DNA of 64,000 bases. Source: Leuconostoc holzapfelii (GTDB lineage Bacteria > Bacillota > Bacilli > Lactobacillales > Lactobacillaceae). The stretch covers positions 16,615 to 80,614 of the forward strand of contig NZ_JAAXPO010000008.1 in assembly GCF_012396485.1 (NCBI RefSeq). Direction: 5' to 3'. The stretch's first letter is position 1, and every line of letters starts with the position of its first letter. The position numbers were made by a program, and so were the translations under genes. Below are positions 62,318 through 64,000 of the stretch, piece by piece. The notes under the pieces are model-generated. The model saw only the letters and a list, made by a program, of their open reading frames with translations. It ran no database searches and was not told the origin of the DNA.

Positions 62318-63730
62318 ATGATTCAAGTTTATAATACATTGTCTCGCGAAAAAGAAGTTTTCCAACCGCTAAAACCAGGTCAAGTGACAATGTATGTCTG
62401 CGGACCGACAGTGTATAACTACATTCATATTGGTAACGCGCGTTCGGCGATTGCTTTCGATGTGATTCGACGATACTTTGAATATCGCGGTTATACGGTG
62501 AAATATGTTTCTAATTTTACAGATGTAGACGATAAAATTATTAAGCGCGCACGTGAAGAAGGCGTCGATGAGATGACGATTGCTAACACGTATGCGGACG
62601 CTTTTCACGCAGATACTTTGCCGCTAAATATTAAGCCAGCCACCATTCGCTCGCGTGCGACTGAAGTCATTCCTGATATCATCACATTTGTATCAGATTT
62701 GATTGATAAAGGCTATGCGTATGAGTCAGCAGGGGATGTTTATTTCCGTGCTAAGCAATTTAAGGGTTATGGCATTTTGGCCCATCAAGACCTAACGGAA
62801 ATGACAGCGAATGCCGCTGGCCGTTTAGATGATGAGGAGCTGACTCGTAAGGAAGATCCCATTGATTTTGCAGTTTGGAAAGCGAGTCATGCTGATGATG
62901 AAATCTCATGGGATTCCCCATGGGGTAATGGCCGGCCAGGATGGCACATTGAGTGCTCCGTGATGTCTCAAAAATATTTGGGCAAAACCATTGATGTTCA
63001 TGGTGGCGGTATTGATCTCGCTTTTCCACACCATACGAATGAAATTGCACAATCGGAAGCCCGCACGGGCCAAAAATTTGTGAATTACTGGTTACATAAC
63101 GGTTTTGTCAATGTTGATAATGAAAAGATGTCGAAGTCGTTGGGTAATTTTACAACCTTACATGACATGCTAACGGATTACGATGATCCCATGGCGATTC
63201 GCTACCTACTGGCCACGACCCATTATCGGCGACCCATTAACTATGCACCGGATACATTGGCGCAAGCGCAAGCTGCACTAGATCGTATTCGCACCGGCTA
63301 TCGCAACTTACAGTTCCGATTAGAAACAGCTGAATCTGGTCAAGATGGCACCTTAGAAGCCGCCATCCAACAACACATCCAAGCTTTTGAACGCGCTATG
63401 GATGATGATTTTAATGTGCCAAACGCGGTAGCGTCAATTTTTGAACTCATCACATTGGCTAATACGTATGCAGAAGCACCAACAATCCAACGCGAAACAG
63501 CAACCGTCTTGCTTACAGCAATTGCAACGCTGATGGGGATTTTAGGCGTTGACGGGCTAACCGGACCATCGGACTTAACTGCAGAGCAACAACGACTGAT
63601 TGATGCGCGTGCGATTGCACGCACTTCACAAGATTACCAAACATCTGATGCGCTACGTGAGCAGCTGAAAGCATTGGGTATCATCATAGAAGATACACCG
63701 CAGGGCCAGCGATGGCATCGTGCAAATTAA
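62318..63730 (+). CDS. cysS: Cysteinyl-tRNA synthetase
   Basis: Class I aminoacyl-tRNA synthetase charging tRNA-Cys, 470 residues. The zinc and HIGH region is [15 protein letters not shown], the [10 protein letters not shown] and [11 protein letters not shown] zinc-ligand segments follow, and KMSKS is in [11 protein letters not shown]. The ATG at 62318 has GAGGAG upstream. A -10 TATAAT (62275-62280) lies 40 bases before. In related bacteria mrnC and rlmB often follow cysS; here a terminator follows at once. Confidence 0.95.
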   Translation: MIQVYNTLSREKEVFQPLKPGQVTMYVCGPTVYNYIHIGNARSAIAFDVIRRYFEYRGYTVKYVSNFTDVDDKIIKRAREEGVDEMTIANTYADAFHADTLPLNIKPATIRSRATEVIPDIITFVSDLIDKGYAYESAGDVYFRAKQFKGYGILAHQDLTEMTANAAGRLDDEELTRKEDPIDFAVWKASHADDEISWDSPWGNGRPGWHIECSVMSQKYLGKTIDVHGGGIDLAFPHHTNEIAQSEARTGQKFVNYWLHNGFVNVDNEKMSKSLGNFTTLHDMLTDYDDPMAIRYLLATTHYRRPINYAPDTLAQAQAALDRIRTGYRNLQFRLETAESGQDGTLEAAIQQHIQAFERAMDDDFNVPNAVASIFELITLANTYAEAPTIQRETATVLLTAIATLMGILGVDGLTGPSDLTAEQQRLIDARAIARTSQDYQTSDALREQLKALGIIIEDTPQGQRWHRAN

Positions 63731-63751
63731 AACCGCTTCGGCGGTTTTTTT
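63729..63751 (+). terminator. cysS terminator
   Basis: AAAACCGC-TTCG-GCGGTTTTTTT. Confidence 0.93.
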
Positions 63752-63759
63752 GTTAAGTA

Positions 63760-63918
63760 AAAAATCAGTAAAAGAATAAAGCAAACGGCACGAGAAAAGG
63801 GCAAGGGAAAAGCGGGTAAAAAGCGAACGGCAAAAGTGAGGAAAGGGGGTGATAAAGGGGATAAACGAACGTGTAAAATAGAAGACAAAAAAGGGTTGAC
63901 TGAGGGGAAGAAAGGCGG
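63760..63918 (+). other. Purine-rich tract
   Basis: About 160 bases in which the plus strand is overwhelmingly A and G (runs such as GAGGAAAGGGGGTGATAAA). It ends in the spacer of the promoter at 63896. No gene is supported on either strand. Confidence 0.7.
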
Positions 63919-63924
63919 TATATT
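63896..63924 (+). promoter_or_regulatory. Strong promoter reading out of the window
   Basis: TTGACT (63896-63901), 17-base spacer, TATATT (63919-63924). The 75 bases that follow contain no complete gene. A stable RNA operon or long-leader gene beyond the window is likely. Confidence 0.75.
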
Positions 63925-64000
63925 AGTATATGTTCTAACGGCGGCGCAAAAGCAAGGCATAACTTGAAGGAGCGATTCGTAAGAGTTGCGTAAAGAAGTA

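Noticed and set aside
63727..63960. 77-residue minus-strand open frame
   Set aside because: It is the complement of the purine-rich tract, giving a Pro/Phe/Leu-rich sequence, and lies on the cysS terminator without a ribosome site.

Overview
The window looks like a chromosomal segment of a low-to-moderate GC lactic acid bacterium of the Leuconostoc/Weissella group, most like Weissella. The basis is the gene set (arginine synthesis cluster, F-type ATP synthase operon, an L-2-hydroxyisocaproate dehydrogenase-type enzyme, AzlCD, LysM/Apf-like cell-wall protein, GtfA/GtfB-like pair), strong AGGAGG-type ribosome sites and many short stem/T-run terminators. The genus is an inference from gene content and style; no database was searched. 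There is no prophage, CRISPR array or intact insertion sequence.

Layout. 1-1.1 kb: 3' end of menG, then tRNA-Asn. 1.1-5.4 kb: argCJBD on the minus strand behind a promoter overlapped by ArgR-like boxes. 5.4-9.5 kb: a PEBP protein pair, a small HTH regulator, a DHA2 drug exporter with a PadR regulator, and an OsmC protein. 9.5-12.5 kb: a Ktr/Trk potassium uptake pair and a GT-D glycosyltransferase. 12.7-18 kb: nucleoside uptake, with an ABC importer (ATPase and two permeases) and a NupC transporter. 18-21.7 kb: L-HicDH, a parS site, azlCD and an amino acid permease. 21.7-24.6 kb: a TrpXYZ-type ABC importer behind a ribosome-controlled Trp attenuator. 25-28.8 kb: a GlfT2-like glycosyltransferase with a TagGH/Wzm-Wzt-type exporter. 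28.8-35.6 kb: housekeeping genes (two crcB, degV, hemolysin III family, tRNA-Lys, uppP, nnrE, alpha carbonic anhydrase, prfC). 35.6-37.4 kb: a decayed cre-controlled gene and a uracil permease. 37.7-44.5 kb: atpBEFHAGDC. 44.6-49.7 kb: phnDCEE plus a 5'-nucleotidase. 49.9-52.8 kb: LysM/Apf protein, Rgg-like regulator and OYE-family oxidoreductase. 52.9-60.9 kb: tRNA-Glu, HelD, a CoaA-like kinase, a second DHA2 exporter with a DUF4811 partner, and GtfA/GtfB-like proteins. 61-63.7 kb: pgk and cysS. The end is a purine-rich stretch with a strong promoter reading out of the window.

The most notable element is the leader of the minus-strand TrpXYZ operon (24359-24625). It has a good promoter, a 15-residue leader peptide with its own Shine-Dalgarno and two adjacent Trp codons just before the stop, a chain of competing RNA helices, and two tandem intrinsic terminators before the first gene. 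This reads as classical trpL-type attenuation. That mechanism is well known in Proteobacteria and Actinobacteria, whereas lactic acid bacteria are generally described as using T-box RNAs for tryptophan genes. I found no T-box sequence here.

Other points worth checking are the parS site at 18982, a hairpin between the Shine-Dalgarno and start codon of the uracil permease gene, palindromic operator candidates at 6369 and 56238, a perfect-looking IS-end-like hairpin at 6758, and a possible leaderless mRNA at 51565.
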